Assembly: GCA_024398785.1 (NCBI GenBank)
Contig: JAKSIO010000002.1
Coordinates: forward strand, 62,001 to 126,000
Reading direction: 5' to 3'
Origin: Bacteroidaceae bacterium
Lineage (GTDB): Bacteria > Bacteroidota > Bacteroidia > Bacteroidales > Bacteroidaceae
DNA length: 64,000 bases
Part shown: piece after piece, positions 32,822-42,207 of the stretch
Layout: every line of letters begins with the position of its first letter
Position numbering within the stretch: position 1 is the stretch's first letter
The notes under the pieces: generated by a model
Seen by the model: only the letters and a program-made list of their open reading frames with translations
Databases searched by the model: none
What the model was told of the DNA's origin: nothing
Made by a program: the position numbers and the translations under genes

Positions 32822-34417
32822 ATGACAGACAATAAACAGATTATAGAATCAGGAAAAGCCATTCTTGGCATTGAATTCGGTTCAACACGAATTAAGGGTG
32901 TGCTTATTGACCCACAGTACAATCCTATTGCAAGCGGCAGCTATACATGGGAAAACCAGCTGGTTGACGGTTTGTGGACTTACAGTATTGATGAAATATG
33001 GCATGGATTGCAGGAATGCTACAAGGATTTGAACGCTAACGTTCAGAAAGAGTACGGAGTACAGATCAAATCTTTGGCATCGATAGGTCTGAGCGCAATG
33101 ATGCACGGTTACATGGCTTTTGACAAGAATCAGAACATTCTTGTACCGTTCCGCACATGGCGCAATACAAATACTGGCAAAGCCGCTGCTGAGTTGTCCA
33201 AACTGTTCAATTTCAACATTCCACTGCGCTGGAGCATTTCACACCTTTACCAGGTCATTCTTGACGGCGAAAAACATATCGGAAAGATTGATTTTCTTAC
33301 AACGCTTGCCGGATATGTACACTGGCAACTGACCGGTAAGAAAGTGCTTGGTGTAGGCGATGCCTCCGGTATGATTCCTGTAGATCCAAATACAAAGAGC
33401 TACAATGCAGACATGGTTGCCAAGTTTGACCAACTGATTTCTGACAAAAATTTAGGATGGAAGCTTCTTGATATTCTTCCAACCGTGCTTTCTGCAGGTC
33501 AGAATGCAGGTTGCCTTACAACAGAAGGTGCAAAGAAACTTGATCCAAGCGGAACTCTCCAGGCAGGTATTCCACTCTGCCCTCCTGAAGGCGATGCCGG
33601 CACTGGCATGGTAGCCACAAATGCAGTACGCCCGCGCACAGGTAATGTATCTGCAGGTACATCTTCTTTCTCTATGATTGTTCTTGAGAAAGATCTTAAA
33701 AAGCCGCATGAGGTTATTGATATTGTAACAACTCCTGACGGCAGTCCTGTAGCCATGGTTCATTGCAACAACTGTACCAGCGATATCAACGCATGGGTAG
33801 GTCTGTTCAAAGAGTACCAGGAACTTCTTGGCGTTAAAACAGACACTAACACTCTTTATGCTACACTTTACAGGAATGCTCTTGAAGGCGATGCCGACTG
33901 CGGTGGCATCATGAGTTACAACTACGTCTCCGGCGAACCTGTTACAGGTTTTGCTGACGGACGTCCATTGTTCATGCGTTCAGCCAATGACAAATTCAAT
34001 CTTGCCAACTTTATCCGCTCTCTGATTTACGGAGCAGTTGGTGTGCTCAAAATAGGTAACGACATTCTTTTCAAAGAAGAACAGATTAAGGTTGACCGCA
34101 TTACAGGTCACGGAGGTCTGTTTACTACAAAAGGTGTAGGACAGCGTTTCCTTGCAGCTGCACTGAACTCTCCTATCTCAGTAATGGAGACAGCTGGCGA
34201 AGGCGGTGCATGGGGTATTGCAATTCTTGCATCTTACCTTGTGAACAACACCAGCAACCTTTCACTGGCAGATTTCCTTGACAAGGAAGTCTTTGCCGGC
34301 AATGCCGGAACAAGCCTTGACCCGATACCTGAAGAGGTTGAAGGATTCAACAGCTACATTGAAAATTACAAGGCAGGACTTGCTGTAGAAAAGGCTGCTG
34401 TAGAAAACAAGAAATAA
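32822..34417 (+). CDS. araB: L-ribulokinase-like FGGY carbohydrate kinase
   Basis: A 531-residue FGGY kinase with an actin-like ATPase fold. [19 protein letters not shown] is the first phosphate loop, [15 protein letters not shown] and RTWRNTNT the sugar-binding region, and [13 protein letters not shown] the second phosphate loop. [20 protein letters not shown] and [22 protein letters not shown] sequence match the FGGY_C signature. Similar proteins serve as ribulokinase in Bacteroides arabinose operons and differ from E. coli AraB. Context with araD supports this. A strong terminator (34439-34468) ends the unit right after this gene. Confidence 0.85.
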   Translation: MTDNKQIIESGKAILGIEFGSTRIKGVLIDPQYNPIASGSYTWENQLVDGLWTYSIDEIWHGLQECYKDLNANVQKEYGVQIKSLASIGLSAMMHGYMAFDKNQNILVPFRTWRNTNTGKAAAELSKLFNFNIPLRWSISHLYQVILDGEKHIGKIDFLTTLAGYVHWQLTGKKVLGVGDASGMIPVDPNTKSYNADMVAKFDQLISDKNLGWKLLDILPTVLSAGQNAGCLTTEGAKKLDPSGTLQAGIPLCPPEGDAGTGMVATNAVRPRTGNVSAGTSSFSMIVLEKDLKKPHEVIDIVTTPDGSPVAMVHCNNCTSDINAWVGLFKEYQELLGVKTDTNTLYATLYRNALEGDADCGGIMSYNYVSGEPVTGFADGRPLFMRSANDKFNLANFIRSLIYGAVGVLKIGNDILFKEEQIKVDRITGHGGLFTTKGVGQRFLAAALNSPISVMETAGEGGAWGIAILASYLVNNTSNLSLADFLDKEVFAGNAGTSLDPIPEEVEGFNSYIENYKAGLAVEKAAVENKK

Positions 34418-34438
34418 GTTTTATACATATCTGTCTGA

Positions 34439-34468
34439 AGGGTGATGGTGCAAACCGTCACCCTTTTT
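34439..34468 (+). terminator. Rho-independent terminator after araB
   Basis: Arms AGGGTGATGGT (34439-34449) and ACCGTCACCCT (34454-34464), one G-U pair, loop GCAA, followed by a run of T. It separates the arabinose-type operon from the next promoter at 34488. Confidence 0.8.
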
Positions 34469-34487
34469 CAGTTTTAAGAATCTCATA

Positions 34488-34518
34488 TTGCAAAAATCAG
34501 ATAAAAGTCGTATCTTTG
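34488..34518 (+). promoter_or_regulatory. Promoter of the YghO-like/ligase/ACP unit
   Basis: TTG at 34488-34490 and TATCTTTG at 34511-34518 with a 20-bp gap, a textbook Bacteroidetes promoter. The expected start of transcription is near 34525, which rules out the in-frame TTG at 34488 as translation start and makes the ATG at 34542 more likely than the ATG at 34527. Confidence 0.65.
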
Positions 34519-34541
34519 TATGTTCAATGCAAGTGGTATTT

Positions 34542-35669
34542 ATGAATCAAATTGAAATACGCAAGGTTGACGGAAGACGTGATTTGAATCTGTTCATTGA
34601 TTTTCCGGAAAAACTATATAAAGGCAACCAATGTTGGGTCCCTCCAATCAGAAGAGATGAGAAAAAGAACCTCAATCCCAACAAGAAACAGGCCATACCT
34701 TTCTGCAAACTGTGTATGTGGTTAGCATACAAGGACGGAGAAGTGGTAGGACGTATTGCCGGCATTATCAATGAAAACGCCAACCGTGACTGGAAAACAA
34801 AACGCGTGCGTTTTGGATGGTTTGATTTTATTGATGACATACAGGTTGCCAAAGCACTTCTGGAAAAGGTTGAGCAATGGGGCAAATTATATGGAATGAA
34901 CGAAATTTGCGGTCCTCTTGGTTTTACAGACATGGATCGTGAAGGAATGCTAATTGAAGGTTTCGAAAACCCGGCATCGCTTACAACCATCTACAATTAC
35001 CCGTATTACCCTAAGACCATGCAGTGTCTTGGTTACGAAAAGGATGCCGACTGGTTGCAGAGAGAACTGGTTGTTCCGGAAAAAATGCCGGATAAAATTG
35101 AATATTTCAAGCCGCTTGTTGAACAGCACTCTGGTGCGCACATCAAGTTTATCACTTCCAAAAAGGAAATGAAAAAGTACGGAGAAGGTATGTTCTACGT
35201 AGTTAACAACACTTTCAACAAACTGTACGAATTCACTCCCCTTACCAAGGAGCAGATAGACAAATATGTCAAGTCCTATTCGCCTTTCATCAATAAGAAA
35301 TATTTTGCTACTGTAGTTGACAACAACGATAATCTTGTAGGATTTGCCCTCTGTTTTCCCAGTATAAACAACGGTTTGATAAAATCCAGAGGAAGATTCA
35401 CACCGTCAGGCATTTGTCATCTTATCAGTTCTTTTTTCAAAACAAAAACGCTGGAGTTGTGGCTTATTGGTGTTTTGCCGGAATACCAGAGTACTGGTGT
35501 ATCTGCACTGATTTTCCATAGAATCATACAGCAATGCATAGAAAACAATATTACACGGGCCATTACAAACCCGCAGCTTGAAGATAATCTGTCAGCATTA
35601 CAGTTGTTTGACGATTTCAGCATAAAGCAATACCAACGCAGACGTTGTTATAAGAAAATGATAAATTAA
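34542..35669 (+). CDS. YghO-like GNAT-superfamily N-acyltransferase (bacterial ceramide synthase relatives)
   Basis: A 375-residue cytosolic protein of the YghO group. Typical features in order: FIDFPEKLYKGNQCWVPPIR near the start, the central EICGPLGFTDMDREGMLIEG with PASLTTIYNYPYY, and a C-terminal GNAT core with the acyl-CoA loop LWLIGVLPEYQSTGVSALIF. The bacterial ceramide synthase bCerS of Caulobacter is described as a GNAT-superfamily protein and is encoded near a dedicated ACP and an acyl-activating enzyme. Here a ligase and an ACP follow directly. N-acylation of a sphingoid base or another amine lipid is thus a reasonable proposal, not shown. No serine palmitoyltransferase lies in the window. 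Confidence 0.72.
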   Translation: MNQIEIRKVDGRRDLNLFIDFPEKLYKGNQCWVPPIRRDEKKNLNPNKKQAIPFCKLCMWLAYKDGEVVGRIAGIINENANRDWKTKRVRFGWFDFIDDIQVAKALLEKVEQWGKLYGMNEICGPLGFTDMDREGMLIEGFENPASLTTIYNYPYYPKTMQCLGYEKDADWLQRELVVPEKMPDKIEYFKPLVEQHSGAHIKFITSKKEMKKYGEGMFYVVNNTFNKLYEFTPLTKEQIDKYVKSYSPFINKKYFATVVDNNDNLVGFALCFPSINNGLIKSRGRFTPSGICHLISSFFKTKTLELWLIGVLPEYQSTGVSALIFHRIIQQCIENNITRAITNPQLEDNLSALQLFDDFSIKQYQRRRCYKKMIN

Positions 35670-35683
35670 CCCAATTAAAAAAA

Positions 35684-37192
35684 ATGCATATTATGGATTC
35701 TTATTTTTATAACATGCTTACGCCAGATGAACAGGTTCATCTCTCCTATCTTCCTACAATTCCTAACCTGCTGAATAAAATTGAAGCAGATTATTCAAAT
35801 CTTCCTGCTATCACAGAAGACAAAGAAACAATTACATACAACACACTTATTGATAATATCGGTCGTCGTCGTCAGTTTATTGAGTCATTGAATTTGCCGC
35901 TTGGCTCAACCATTGCAGTTTTTGAACGCAATAGCCGCGACGCCATTGAACTGTTTCTTGCAATAATGAGTGCCGGTTATGTTGTCAATATGCTTCCGTC
36001 ACAACTTGCAGGGCCAGCTCTGTCAGGAAGCATCAGAAAATTCAATGCAAAAGCTATGTTTATCAGAGAGGAATTCGTTCCTGTTGCCAAGGCTGCAGGA
36101 GTAAGCATTCCCACATATTCTTCTAAATCAACAGGAGATGAATACGCACCATGCTGCAGCGAAGTAAATAAAGATACTGTTGCCGCTATATATTTTACCG
36201 GAGGTACAACAGGTATGCCAAAAGGGGTGATACTTACTCACGGCAACATAATGCGCGGTGGATACAACGGAATTTTCCGTCCCGGCTGTGAAACGGGTAA
36301 AGACCGTTACATCACATTCCTGCCGTTCTCACACGTATTCGGTTCTATCAGAGGTTTGCTCTCATGTCTATACACAGGTTCACACATATTCACCTGCACT
36401 GATATGAAAATGGGTGTAGGAAGTATTCCGTTCATCAAGCCTACATGTCTGGTACTTGTTCCGGGTCTTTGTGAGATTATTTTAGGACTCGCAAAACTGC
36501 AGGGAGAGGCTTTTCTTGGCGGATGTCTCAAAACTATTATTGCAGGAGCTGCAAATGTTCCGCCACGTCTTATTGGAGACCTTGACAAATTCGGCATCAG
36601 CGTTCTTCAGGGATATGGTTTGACAGAGAGTTCCAACCTTGTTTCAGGAAACGCAGACTATCGCGAAAAACCTGAATCTGTCGGTAGAATCTACCCCGAA
36701 CAGGAGGCAAAGCTTGTCAATGGAGAACTCTGGTTGAAAGGCGATCATATATTCCAGGGATATTACGGAGATCCGGGAAAAACCAAGGAGTGTTTTGAAG
36801 GCGAATGGTTCAAGACAGGAGACCTTGCCAGATTTGATGATGAAGGTTTTCTATATATTGTTGGCCGCATCAAGAATCTAATTATTCTGGACAACGGCGA
36901 AAATGTTTCTCCGGAATCAATTGAGGATATGTTCTACCGCAATCCGTTGATCAAAGACTGTCTTGTACAGAAAGTTGAAAAGAACGGAAGCAGTATTCTT
37001 GGCATACAGATCCTGCCAAACACGCCGGCCTTTGCAAATGCTTCCCAAAACGAGATTGAGGAAAAGATAAATCTTATTGTTCAGGAAGCCAACTCAAAAC
37101 TGCCAACATATATGCAGCTGCGCGATGTTGTTGTCCGTACAACAGATTTCAAGCGTAGCGGAAGTATGAAAATTTTGCGTAACCAGAACTAA
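35684..37192 (+). CDS. AMP-dependent acyl-CoA/acyl-ACP ligase
   Basis: A 502-residue ANL-superfamily adenylating enzyme. AMP-binding motif IYFTGGTTGMPKGVILTHGN (about 169-188), FLPFSHVFGSIRG, GYGLTESSNLVSG, WFKTGDLARFDDEGFLYIVG and the hinge region NLIILDNGENVSPESIE are all present; the C-terminal catalytic lysine is in KRSGSMKILRN. It lies 14 bp after the YghO-like gene and 12 bp before an ACP gene, so loading a fatty acid onto that ACP is the likely role, as for the Caulobacter ceramide-operon acyl-ACP synthetase. A start at the ATG 9 bp further (35693) is equally possible. Confidence 0.85.
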   Translation: MHIMDSYFYNMLTPDEQVHLSYLPTIPNLLNKIEADYSNLPAITEDKETITYNTLIDNIGRRRQFIESLNLPLGSTIAVFERNSRDAIELFLAIMSAGYVVNMLPSQLAGPALSGSIRKFNAKAMFIREEFVPVAKAAGVSIPTYSSKSTGDEYAPCCSEVNKDTVAAIYFTGGTTGMPKGVILTHGNIMRGGYNGIFRPGCETGKDRYITFLPFSHVFGSIRGLLSCLYTGSHIFTCTDMKMGVGSIPFIKPTCLVLVPGLCEIILGLAKLQGEAFLGGCLKTIIAGAANVPPRLIGDLDKFGISVLQGYGLTESSNLVSGNADYREKPESVGRIYPEQEAKLVNGELWLKGDHIFQGYYGDPGKTKECFEGEWFKTGDLARFDDEGFLYIVGRIKNLIILDNGENVSPESIEDMFYRNPLIKDCLVQKVEKNGSSILGIQILPNTPAFANASQNEIEEKINLIVQEANSKLPTYMQLRDVVVRTTDFKRSGSMKILRNQN

Positions 37193-37204
37193 TATTTACA
37201 GGAA

Positions 37205-37456
37205 ATGGATTCTCAGGAGCAAAAAATATTTGATCAGTTAAAGGAAATGCTGATGACTGTAAAACCTACAATTAAAGAGGAGGTTATTACGGAGGATGCC
37301 CAGCTTGTCAAAGATATGGGTATGGATTCTCTTACCATGCTACTTATGATTTTATCAATTGAATCAACATTTGATTTCAAAATCTCAGGCAATCCCGGTT
37401 TTGTCAGCGTTATTGACGTAATCCGCTATATTAAAGCAAATTCAAATAAAATTTGA
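37205..37456 (+). CDS. Acyl carrier protein
   Basis: An 83-residue acidic helical protein with the 4'-phosphopantetheine attachment motif DMGMDSLTMLLM, serine at about residue 42. The rest (SIESTFDFKISGNPGFVSVI) matches the ACP helix 2 to helix 4 region. It differs from the housekeeping AcpP, which has DSLDTVELVM-type sequence. Encoded 12 bp after an acyl ligase and near a GNAT acyltransferase, it is best read as a dedicated carrier for one lipid pathway. Confidence 0.88.
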   Translation: MDSQEQKIFDQLKEMLMTVKPTIKEEVITEDAQLVKDMGMDSLTMLLMILSIESTFDFKISGNPGFVSVIDVIRYIKANSNKI

Positions 37457-37484
37457 TATTAATTAAAATCAAACAATAATTATT

Positions 37485-39503
37485 ATGAACAGTAATGAAT
37501 TAATGAACAAAGCAGCGAATAACATTCGTATTCTGGCTGCTTCAATGGTAGAAAAGGCCAAGTCAGGTCACCCGGGTGGTGCAATGGGCGGTGCCGATTT
37601 CATCAACGTGCTTTTCAGCGAGTTTTTAGAGTATGATCCGCGCAACATGAAATATGAAGGACGCGACCGTTTCTTCCTTGATCCGGGTCACATGGCTCCT
37701 ATGCTTTACGCACAGTTGGCTCTCATAGGCAAATTCAGCCTTGAGGAACTTGCCACACTGCGTCAGTGGGGTTCACCTGTAACAGGTCACCCGGAATTGG
37801 AAATTGCACGCGGCATTGAGAATACATCAGGTCCTCTTGGACAGGGACACGTATTCGCAGTTGGTGCTGCCATTGCAGAGAAACACCTTGCAGCCGTTCT
37901 TGGTCAGGAAGTAATGAACCACAAGATCTACGCATATATTTCCGATGGTGGTATTCAGGAAGAGATTTCACAGGGTGCAGGCCGTATAGCAGGTAACCTT
38001 GGTCTTGACAACCTGATCATGTTCTACGATTCCAATGACATCCAGCTGTCAACAGAAACAGCTGTAGTAACATCGGAACGTACAGCAAGCAAATACCGCG
38101 CATGGGGCTGGAACGTTTACGAAATCAACGGTAACGATGTTGACCAGATCCGCGGTGCTCTGACACTTGCAAAATGCGGCAACGGCAAACCTACTCTTAT
38201 CATTGGTAAGTGTATCATGGGTAAGGGCGCTATCAAAGCCGATGGTACAAGCTACGAGCGCAACTGCAAGACTCACGGTGCTCCTCTTGGTGGCGATGCT
38301 TTCATCAACACTATCAAGAATCTTGGCGGTGATCCTGAGAACCCATTCCAGATATTCCCAGAGGTTAAGAAACTCTATGCAGACCGTGCAAAGGAACTGC
38401 GTAAGATTATGGATGCCAAATATGCAAAGAAAGCAGAATGGGCAAAAGCAAATCCTGAGAAGGCAGAACTTCTCAAAGAGTGGTTCAGCGGCAAAGCTCC
38501 TGTTATTGATTGGAGCAAGGTTCAGCAGAAGGCAGACGATGCCACCCGCTCTGCAAGTGCAGCTGTACTGAGCCAGCTTGCCCAGCAGGTTCCTAACATG
38601 ATTTGCGCAAGCGCCGACCTTTCCAACTCAGACAAGACAGACGGTTTCCTGAAATATACTACCAACATGGTTAAGGGTGATTTCAGCGGTGCCTTCTTCC
38701 AGGCTGGTGTTGCCGAACTTACAATGGCTTGCTGCTGCATAGGTATGGCTCTCCACGGAGGTGTTATTCCTGCTTGCGGTACATTCTTTGTATTCTCAGA
38801 CTACATGAAACCTGCTGTTCGTATGGCTGCTCTCATGGAACTGCCTGTTAAGTTCATCTGGACTCACGATGCATTCCGCGTTGGTGAGGATGGTCCTACA
38901 CACGAGCCAGTTGAGCAGGAGGCACAGATCCGCCTTATGGAGAAGCTCAAAACTCACAAGGGAAAGAATTCAATGCTTGTTCTCCGTCCTGCAGACAGCG
39001 ACGAGACTACAGCATGCTGGAAACTTGCTATGGAGAATACAACAAGTCCTACAGGTCTTATTTTCAGCCGTCAGAACATCAAGACTCTTCCGGCAGGTAC
39101 AGATTACTCACAGGCAGCCAAGGGTGCTTACATTGTTGCCGGTTCCGATGCCGACTTTGACATCGTTCTTCTTGCTTCTGGTTCAGAGGTTGCTACACTT
39201 GTTGCAGGTGCAGAGCTTCTGCGCGCCGAGGGTATCAAGTGCCGTATTGTAAGTGTTCCATCAGAAGGTCTGTTCCGCAGCCAGTCAAAGGCTTACCAGC
39301 GCAGCATATTGCCGGGCAACAAACGCAAGTTCGGTATGACTGCAGGTCTTCCTGTAACTCTTGAAGGTCTTGTAGGCAGCAACGGTAAGGTATGGGGTCT
39401 GAACTCATTCGGTTTCTCAGCACCTTACAAGGTTCTTGATGAAAAGCTTGGCTTCACAGCTGAAAACGTTTACAACCAGGTAAAATCAATTCTTAAGAAA
39501 TAA
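37485..39503 (+). CDS. tkt: Transketolase
   Basis: A 672-residue thiamine-diphosphate enzyme of the pentose phosphate pathway. The N-terminal KAKSGHPGGAMGGADFINVL, TSGPLGQGHVFAVGAAIAEK and the ThDP/metal-binding SDGGIQEEISQGAGRIAGNLGL-type region are clear, and the pyrimidine domain has FVFSDYMKPAVRMAALM and WTHDAFRVGEDGPTHEPVEQ. C-terminal domain begins at about residue 540. It links the xylulose 5-phosphate made by AraD to glycolysis. It follows the ACP gene by 28 bp, so it may be transcribed from the 34488 promoter; no separate promoter was recognised. Confidence 0.96.
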   Translation: MNSNELMNKAANNIRILAASMVEKAKSGHPGGAMGGADFINVLFSEFLEYDPRNMKYEGRDRFFLDPGHMAPMLYAQLALIGKFSLEELATLRQWGSPVTGHPELEIARGIENTSGPLGQGHVFAVGAAIAEKHLAAVLGQEVMNHKIYAYISDGGIQEEISQGAGRIAGNLGLDNLIMFYDSNDIQLSTETAVVTSERTASKYRAWGWNVYEINGNDVDQIRGALTLAKCGNGKPTLIIGKCIMGKGAIKADGTSYERNCKTHGAPLGGDAFINTIKNLGGDPENPFQIFPEVKKLYADRAKELRKIMDAKYAKKAEWAKANPEKAELLKEWFSGKAPVIDWSKVQQKADDATRSASAAVLSQLAQQVPNMICASADLSNSDKTDGFLKYTTNMVKGDFSGAFFQAGVAELTMACCCIGMALHGGVIPACGTFFVFSDYMKPAVRMAALMELPVKFIWTHDAFRVGEDGPTHEPVEQEAQIRLMEKLKTHKGKNSMLVLRPADSDETTACWKLAMENTTSPTGLIFSRQNIKTLPAGTDYSQAAKGAYIVAGSDADFDIVLLASGSEVATLVAGAELLRAEGIKCRIVSVPSEGLFRSQSKAYQRSILPGNKRKFGMTAGLPVTLEGLVGSNGKVWGLNSFGFSAPYKVLDEKLGFTAENVYNQVKSILKK

Positions 39504-39506
39504 ACT

Positions 39507-39947
39507 ATGATAGGAATAGCAAGCGATCACGCAGCATTTCCACTCAAAGAGTTTGTAAAACAGTATCTTGAAGAGAAAGGTCTTGAGTACAAGGACTACG
39601 GGACCTTCTCTTCCGATAGCTGCAACTATGCAGACTACGGTCACGCACTGGCCCGCGGCATAGAGAACGGCGAGGTGGAAAAAGGTATTGCAATGTGCGG
39701 CAGCGGCGAAGGTATCTCCATGACTCTGAACAAACATCAGAGCATTCGTGCAGGTCTCTGCTGGATACCGGAAATTGCGCACCTTATACGCCAGCACAAC
39801 GATGCCAACGTACTGGTAATGCCGGGACGTTTCATCGACAACGACATGGCCCGCAAGATTATGGATGAATATCTGACCACTCCGTTTGAAGGCGGACGCC
39901 ACCAGTTTAGAGTTGACAGCATTCCATTGAAGGGAATAATGCGATGA
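39507..39947 (+). CDS. rpiB: Ribose-5-phosphate isomerase B
   Basis: A 146-residue RpiB/LacAB-family enzyme converting ribulose 5-phosphate to ribose 5-phosphate. IGIASDHAAFPLKEFVKQYL opens the protein with Asp and His of the active site, DSCNYADYGHALARGIE follows, and the anion-binding loop MCGSGEGISMTLNKH carries Gly-rich GSGEG with Cys as base. It starts 3 bp after tkt and overlaps the next gene by 4 bp (ATGA). Confidence 0.95.
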   Translation: MIGIASDHAAFPLKEFVKQYLEEKGLEYKDYGTFSSDSCNYADYGHALARGIENGEVEKGIAMCGSGEGISMTLNKHQSIRAGLCWIPEIAHLIRQHNDANVLVMPGRFIDNDMARKIMDEYLTTPFEGGRHQFRVDSIPLKGIMR

Positions 39948-40723
39948 GTAGTGTCATCATTGTCATTCCAATATACAGATCCTTTACGGATACTGAGAAA
40001 ATAAGTTTTGAACAGGGACTGAAAGTTCTAGGCAAGTATAGGATAAGCCTGCTGCACCCAAGAAAGTTCGATGTAAGTTCCATTATCAAGCAATATGGAG
40101 ACAGAGGCAATCTCTCTGAGATGTCCATAGATGATTGTCATTTTACCAGTGTGGCATCATATAGTGATTTGCTGCTCACCCCATATTTCTATGACCTGTA
40201 CTCACAATATGATTACATGCTTATATATCAGCTTGATGCGTATGTTTTCCGTGATGAGCTGTATAAATGGATTGAAAAGGGCTACGATTACATCGGTGCT
40301 CCATGGATTCCTTCGAAATACTATTTGAAATGCATTGTCGGAAAGCCTTGGCAGGCAATAAGGAAGTTGTTTCCTGTCAAGCTGACCAATATTCCGCATT
40401 GCATGAATTACTTTGCTGTAGGGAACGGAGGATTTTCACTGAGAAAAATCAGCACCATACATCAGATTACCATTGATGACAGCGCTATTATCAGGCAGTG
40501 CTGCTATAATGAGGATTGGTATATAAGTCAGGTTGCAAGCCGTACCCATAAGTTGAATATACCCAATTATCATGAAGCGTTAAAGTTCTCGTTTGAACAG
40601 TCTCTTTCGCATTGCTATTCACTGAATCATCGGGAACTGCCATTTGGCTGCCATTATTGGAGCAAGCCGAAAAATTACAGCAGGTTCTGGCACCGCTTCA
40701 TTCCGCTTCAATCGCCAAGCTAA
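39944..40723 (+). CDS. DUF5672-family protein, probable glycosyltransferase
   Basis: A 259-residue soluble protein with the DUF5672 pattern: VIIVIPIYRSFTDTEKIS at the N-terminus, then YDYMLIYQLDAYVFRDEL, in which LDAYVF is a DxD-like acidic site, followed by YDYIGAPWIP and VGNGGFSLRK. These are GT-A-like features shared with capsular and LPS glycosyltransferases. Translational coupling to rpiB (ATGA) is unexpected for a glycan enzyme and may be a chance of operon growth. A bidirectional terminator follows at 40740-40770. Confidence 0.78.
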   Translation: MSSVIIVIPIYRSFTDTEKISFEQGLKVLGKYRISLLHPRKFDVSSIIKQYGDRGNLSEMSIDDCHFTSVASYSDLLLTPYFYDLYSQYDYMLIYQLDAYVFRDELYKWIEKGYDYIGAPWIPSKYYLKCIVGKPWQAIRKLFPVKLTNIPHCMNYFAVGNGGFSLRKISTIHQITIDDSAIIRQCCYNEDWYISQVASRTHKLNIPNYHEALKFSFEQSLSHCYSLNHRELPFGCHYWSKPKNYSRFWHRFIPLQSPS

Positions 40724-40739
40724 GTACTGACACAAAATA

Positions 40740-40770
40740 AATAGGGTGACTTGAAAAAGCCACCCTATTT
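40740..40770. terminator. Bidirectional terminator between the DUF5672 gene and secG
   Basis: Arms AATAGGGTG (40740-40748) and CACCCTATT (40761-40769), perfect 9-bp stem with a 12-nt loop, A-rich before and T-rich after. It lies between two convergent units and can serve both. Confidence 0.75.
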
Positions 40771-40791
40771 TATATATTCAAGTTCTGTCTG

Positions 40792-41139
40792 TTATTCTGC
40801 AACCGGTAAATCCTGGATTTCCTGACCGGCATCAAAAGACGGTACTGTTTCCGGATTGACAGCGCTCTGTTCGATAGCAGAGTTCTCCATAACTGTACCT
40901 GATTTTTTTGCAGCGCCACTTTTTGCAACATAAGCGGTAGCAATGCTTAATACTACTATTAAAGCAATCAGAGTCCATGTTGACTTTTCAAGAAAATCTG
41001 TTGTCTTACGAACGCCCATAATCTGGTTTGATGAAGCAAACCCTGCTGCAAGACCACCTCCTTTAGAATTCTGGATTGTCACAATAAAGCAAAGACAAAC
41101 TGCCAGAATTACTATTACTACGAGTAAAATTGTGTACAT
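40792..41139 (-). CDS. secG: Preprotein translocase subunit SecG
   Basis: A 115-residue membrane protein with two helices (residues 2-22 and 54-74) and between them the SecG landmark SKGGGLAAGFASSNQIMGVR. The acidic tail (ENSAIEQSAVNPETVPSFDA) is long, as in other Bacteroidetes SecG. It helps SecYE move proteins across the inner membrane. Last gene of the leftward unit with a sigma-54 activator, lptE and a TPR-like protein, 19 bp after the latter. Confidence 0.9.
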   Translation of the reverse strand: MYTILLVVIVILAVCLCFIVTIQNSKGGGLAAGFASSNQIMGVRKTTDFLEKSTWTLIALIVVLSIATAYVAKSGAAKKSGTVMENSAIEQSAVNPETVPSFDAGQEIQDLPVAE

Positions 41140-41158
41140 CTATATCTATTTTTTTTGT

Positions 41159-41692
41159 TTAACTATGTGATAAATCTTCCAAACTTTTTATTTGGTCTGC
41201 AAAGTAACTACTTTTTTGCGGATTATTCAAACATAAAGCACGATAAATTTCAATTGCTTTATCATATTTTTGTTGTTTGACGTAAATCTTTGCCAAAGAT
41301 TCAGAGCATATTAAGTTGTTTTGTGACTTTGGGTTAGCTTCTACAGAACTGAATGCAGCAGATTCAGAATCATCACCGGAATTAAACTTTGAAAAATCAA
41401 ATATCTCTTTTTCATCGTCAGGATCATAATCAAAATATGTATGCATATAATCCCTCTGCTTTGATGCGGAATGTTGTTTTTCCCAGATTTGTTTAAGCTC
41501 CGCTACAGTGTCTGTAAATTCAGCAGCAAAACCGGCATCCTGGACCTTATACAGATTGTACAGCAGCATTATACGTGCTTCCAGCAGTTCAGGACGCTTG
41601 CGGACCACGGCACGCAATTTTTCTATAGAAGCCTTGTCAAGACTTTCCGGATTAGAAATATACTCCTCTAACTCTTTTACTGTACTTTTCAT
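41159..41692 (-). CDS. TPR-like protein encoded between lptE and secG
   Basis: A 177-residue, acidic, mainly helical protein without a signal peptide. Two helix pairs resembling tetratricopeptide repeats are seen, one near residues 20-55 ([20 protein letters not shown]) and one near the C-terminus ([20 protein letters not shown] followed by [20 protein letters not shown]). Between them lies a charged, low-order linker ([20 protein letters not shown]). Such proteins are conserved at this place in Bacteroidetes but have no known role; TPRs suggest protein-protein contact. It begins 1 bp before the lptE stop region. Confidence 0.75.
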   Translation of the reverse strand: MKSTVKELEEYISNPESLDKASIEKLRAVVRKRPELLEARIMLLYNLYKVQDAGFAAEFTDTVAELKQIWEKQHSASKQRDYMHTYFDYDPDDEKEIFDFSKFNSGDDSESAAFSSVEANPKSQNNLICSESLAKIYVKQQKYDKAIEIYRALCLNNPQKSSYFADQIKSLEDLSHS

Positions 41693-41693
41693 A

Positions 41694-42206
41694 TTACCAG
41701 TTTGCTACAGTAGCATTGAAAATCTGTTCGGTTATTTCATCAATAATCTGCCCTACAAGTTCTTCCTGAACGGCAGACAACTGCTGGGTGGCATCGTATT
41801 CACGCTGGGCGGAGAAAGACTTGTCAAAGTCTTCATCATGATTGTTATTGTTCACAAAAACAACCTTGACGGTTATCTTTAACTGCACCATGGATGAATA
41901 ACCATCGGCAGAAATGGCTTTATTAGTCTGATCATATCCGGTAATATCACCCGAAATATGCAAATCACCGTCTTTCTTAACCTGCTGCAGTTTTGTCTGG
42001 CGTGCAAACAAATCACTCAACGCATTGTTGAACATAGGAGCCATAGGAGCCCACTGATAAGGAGCACGGTTGGTGAACGGGTCAAGAGTTATTGTTTTGG
42101 TGGTATTGTAATCAATTGACGCTCCGTTGAATTTATAGGAAATCCTGCAACCTGTCAACAGGAAAGAGAACAGTACAACAGATAATAAAGCAACTTGTCT
42201 TTTCAT
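41694..42206 (-). CDS. lptE: LptE-family outer-membrane lipoprotein
   Basis: A 170-residue lipoprotein. The signal peptide [20 protein letters not shown] ends in the lipobox LLTGC, Cys20. Mature part starts [20 protein letters not shown] and includes [20 protein letters not shown] and [12 protein letters not shown], the pattern of the LptE/LPS-assembly family, which plugs LptD to insert LPS in the outer membrane. The ATG at 42206 is used; the frame is open further upstream but that would put the signal peptide inside the protein. It starts 1 bp past the sigma-54 activator stop. Confidence 0.88.
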   Translation of the reverse strand: MKRQVALLSVVLFSFLLTGCRISYKFNGASIDYNTTKTITLDPFTNRAPYQWAPMAPMFNNALSDLFARQTKLQQVKKDGDLHISGDITGYDQTNKAISADGYSSMVQLKITVKVVFVNNNNHDEDFDKSFSAQREYDATQQLSAVQEELVGQIIDEITEQIFNATVANW

Positions 42207-42207
42207 T

